Shown here: positions 62,108-64,000 of the stretch, piece after piece | Layout: every line of letters starts with the position of its first letter | Numbering within the stretch: the first letter of the stretch is position 1 | Assembly: GCA_963728845.1 (NCBI GenBank) | Contig: CAVSLS010000044.1 | Coordinates: 25,480-89,479, forward strand | DNA: 64,000 bases | Source of the DNA: Bog-473 sp963728845 | Lineage (GTDB): Bacteria; Actinomycetota; Acidimicrobiia; Acidimicrobiales; RAAP-2 | Reading direction: 5' to 3' | The notes under the pieces: model-generated | Databases searched by the model: none | What the model was told of the DNA's origin: nothing | What the model saw: the letters and a program-made list of their open reading frames with translations, nothing else | Made by a program: the position numbers and the translations under genes

Positions 62108-64000
62108 TCAGCCCCCGGGTCGCCGGCGAACGGCGTGCGAGGTCGAGGTCGTCGGGCTGGTCGTGGTCGTCGACGACGGTGTGGTCGTCGTCGTGGTGGT
62201 GGTGGTCGCCGACTGGCAGACCGAGATCGTCACCGTGGTGCCGCTGTTGACCTCGGTGCCGGAGGCGGGGCTCTGGCTGTCGACGTTGCCGGGTTGCGCC
62301 CCGCCCGCACACGTGGTGTCGGTCGTCTGGTTCGCCACGAGGCCCGCGCCCGTGATCGCGGACTGGGCCGAGCTGGCCGACTGCCCGACCACGTTGGGCA
62401 CCGAGACGCAGGTGCCGGTCGAGATGACGAGGTTGACGGCCGCGTTGGGCTGGACACTGATGCCCGGAGCCGGGCTCTGCGACGACACCACTCCCGATTG
62501 GTACTGGCTCGAGCACGCGTTGCTCTGGCTGCCGACGCTCAGTCCGTCGCCCCTGAGGGTGGCACCCGCCGACGCGGGCGACTGCCCGAGCACGCTCGGC
62601 ACCATGACCGACGACTGCGCGTTCGACACGGTCAGCACCACCGGGACGGTCGCCTTGACCTTGGCGCCGCCGGCGGGGCTCTGGTTGATCACCGTGCCCA
62701 CCGGTTGGGTGCTCGTCACGTCGTTGACCCTGTAGGTGAGGCCAGCACTCTGAATCGCCGAGATCGCCGCCGTGAGCTGCTGACCCTTGACCGAGGGCAC
62801 GGTGACGATCGGGATGTTCGGCCCGTCGCTGACCACCAGGTTGACCGCCGAGTTCTTCGACACCGACGCGCCGGCCGCGGGGTTGGTCGACAGGACGATC
62901 CCCTTGGTCTGCGAGCTGGTCCGGAAGCTCGTCGTGCCCACGGTGAGGTTGTCATTCTTCAGCGTCTGGACGGCGGCGCTCTGCGGGTCGCCCACCACGT
63001 TGGGGACGGTGACGTCGGCACCGAACACGCCGACGGAGCGGAGCAGGAAGAAGGCGATCACGCCGAGGGCGACCAGCAGCACGACGAGGAGCACGATGAG
63101 GCGGCGCGTCCTCTTCTTGCGCTCGAGCTCCTCGTTGTCGGGTGGGGGTCCGGCGGCGGCGACCGGGATGGCCATGGTGCTGCTCGCCACGGGCACGGCC
63201 CGGGTCGCCCCGACCGTTTCCATGACGGAGGTCACACCGGGGTCGGCCGCCTCGACAGGGCGCCCATCGGCGAAACGGAGGAGGTCGGCCCTGAGCTCCT
63301 CCGCCGACCTGTACCGGTCGTCGGGGTTCTTGGCCAAGGCCATCATCACGATGGCCTCCAGTGCCACCGGCACCGCGGGGTTGGCCTCCCGGGGCAGGAC
63401 GGGAGCGTCACGAACGTGCTTCGACGCCACGGCGACCGGTGAATCACCGGTGAAGGGCGGACGGCCGACCGCCATTTCGTAGAGCACGACGCCGAGGGAG
63501 TAGATGTCACTGCGGGCGTCGACCCCCTTCCCCTCCGCCTGCTCGGGAGAGAAGTACGCCGCGGTCCCCATCACCGCTCCGGTCTGGGTCAGGCTCTCCT
63601 CGGTGTTCACCGCACGTGCGATGCCGAAGTCGGTCACCTTGACGTCCCCATCGGGTGTGATCAAGACGTTGCCCGGCTTCACGTCACGGTGGATCACTCC
63701 GTGCCGGTGGGCGAAGGCCAAGGCGGCAGCCACGCCGGCTCCAATCATGGCGATCTGCACCGGTGGCAGGCGCTGCGGGTCGCGCAGGACGGCGGAGAGG
63801 GGCCGGCCTTCGACATACTCCATCACGATGAAGTAGGAGCCGTCGTCCTCACCCCAGTCGAACACGGGGACGATGTTGGGGTGCGAGAGGTTGGCGGCCG
63901 CCTGGGCCTCTCTGCGGAAGCGTTCCACGAAGGTGAGGTCGATCGAGAGCTCGGGGAACAGGACCTTGAGGGCGACGGGCCGATCGAGCTGACGGTCCAT
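62108..64000 (-). CDS. pknB: Serine/threonine protein kinase with PASTA domains, PknB-like (N terminus beyond window)
   Basis: 630 residues visible; the first 30 or so with the Gly-rich loop are outside. Catalytic Lys in RPVALKVLFPELS, HRDVKPGNVLIT, DFGIARAVNTEESLTQTG activation loop and GTAAYFSPEQAEGKGVDAR. A juxtamembrane segment leads to one helix (IVLLVVLLVALGVIAFFLL) and four extracellular PASTA units starting VTVPNVVGD, VTVPSVKGQ, VMVPSVLGQ and VSVPNVVGQ, with odd Cys pairs in units 3 and 4 (SNACSSQ, TTCAGG). A Thr-rich tail ends it. It senses muropeptides and controls wall synthesis and division. Confidence 0.94.
   Translation of the reverse strand: MDRQLDRPVALKVLFPELSIDLTFVERFRREAQAAANLSHPNIVPVFDWGEDDGSYFIVMEYVEGRPLSAVLRDPQRLPPVQIAMIGAGVAAALAFAHRHGVIHRDVKPGNVLITPDGDVKVTDFGIARAVNTEESLTQTGAVMGTAAYFSPEQAEGKGVDARSDIYSLGVVLYEMAVGRPPFTGDSPVAVASKHVRDAPVLPREANPAVPVALEAIVMMALAKNPDDRYRSAEELRADLLRFADGRPVEAADPGVTSVMETVGATRAVPVASSTMAIPVAAAGPPPDNEELERKKRTRRLIVLLVVLLVALGVIAFFLLRSVGVFGADVTVPNVVGDPQSAAVQTLKNDNLTVGTTSFRTSSQTKGIVLSTNPAAGASVSKNSAVNLVVSDGPNIPIVTVPSVKGQQLTAAISAIQSAGLTYRVNDVTSTQPVGTVINQSPAGGAKVKATVPVVLTVSNAQSSVMVPSVLGQSPASAGATLRGDGLSVGSQSNACSSQYQSGVVSSQSPAPGISVQPNAAVNLVISTGTCVSVPNVVGQSASSAQSAITGAGLVANQTTDTTCAGGAQPGNVDSQSPASGTEVNSGTTVTISVCQSATTTTTTTTTPSSTTTTSPTTSTSHAVRRRPGG

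Overview
The window is high-GC DNA from an actinobacterium, most likely an uncultured member of the Acidimicrobiia or a nearby class. This rests on WhiB, CrgA, a PASTA-domain PknB, a ceoB/ceoC-like TrkA pair, a WhiB/ArsA-ATPase neighbourhood, a mycothiol-dependent-isomerase-like protein, frequent GTG starts and GTGA start/stop overlaps. No rRNA or CRISPR array was seen. Many genes carry single-base frameshifts, often beside short G/C runs, so the sequence looks like a draft or metagenome assembly and most breaks are probably base-calling errors.

Layout. 0-19.5 kb is chromosomal core: an amino-acid permease (cut by the edge), two TrkA potassium-channel regulators, a HAD phosphatase, a primary-type sigma factor, NAD+ synthetase, glutamine synthetase beside a GlnR-like orphan regulator, RidA, a 2Fe-2S/molybdopterin fusion, ErpA and Mrp for Fe-S handling, metallo-beta-lactamase and NUDIX hydrolases, a DUF929 protein lacking the expected CxxC, WhiB, two ArsA-type ATPases, a receiver protein and a CBS/CorC protein.

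19.5-27.3 kb is a decayed integrative island in a tRNA-Pro(CGG) gene. A 42-bp copy of the tRNA 3' half (41/42 identical) marks the far end. Inside are a broken tyrosine integrase, a frameshifted YoeB toxin without antitoxin, a secreted repeat protein, a membrane-anchored alpha/beta hydrolase, the first residues of a dinB polymerase behind an SOS-box-like palindrome, a Phd/VapC-type module with a palindromic operator, and a UPF0158 protein.

27.3-46 kb holds a diguanylate cyclase, a NUDIX hydrolase, a metal operon (ArsR regulator, PRC/MgtE-N/CBS protein, NRAMP-like transporter), an LCP cell-wall ligase, an SDR, MntP, a CoA transferase, tRNA-Ala(TGC), a thioesterase and two paralogous secreted SGNH-like proteins. 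The second paralog carries six propeller-like repeats and is followed by tRNA-Ile(GAT). A scrap of tRNA-Ile lies between the two, which suggests a segmental duplication.

46-59.8 kb is a catabolic-looking neighbourhood: LLM flavin enzyme, SnoaL-like, EthD-like, NAD-epimerase, AhpD-like, three SDRs, class III CoA transferase, aldo-keto reductase, pirin and PaaI thioesterase. It also holds a GT-C glycosyltransferase, an internally deleted GH16 gene and a ComF-like protein. 59.9-64 kb has a thiolase followed by crgA, pabA/trpG and pknB in the arrangement known near oriC of mycobacteria.
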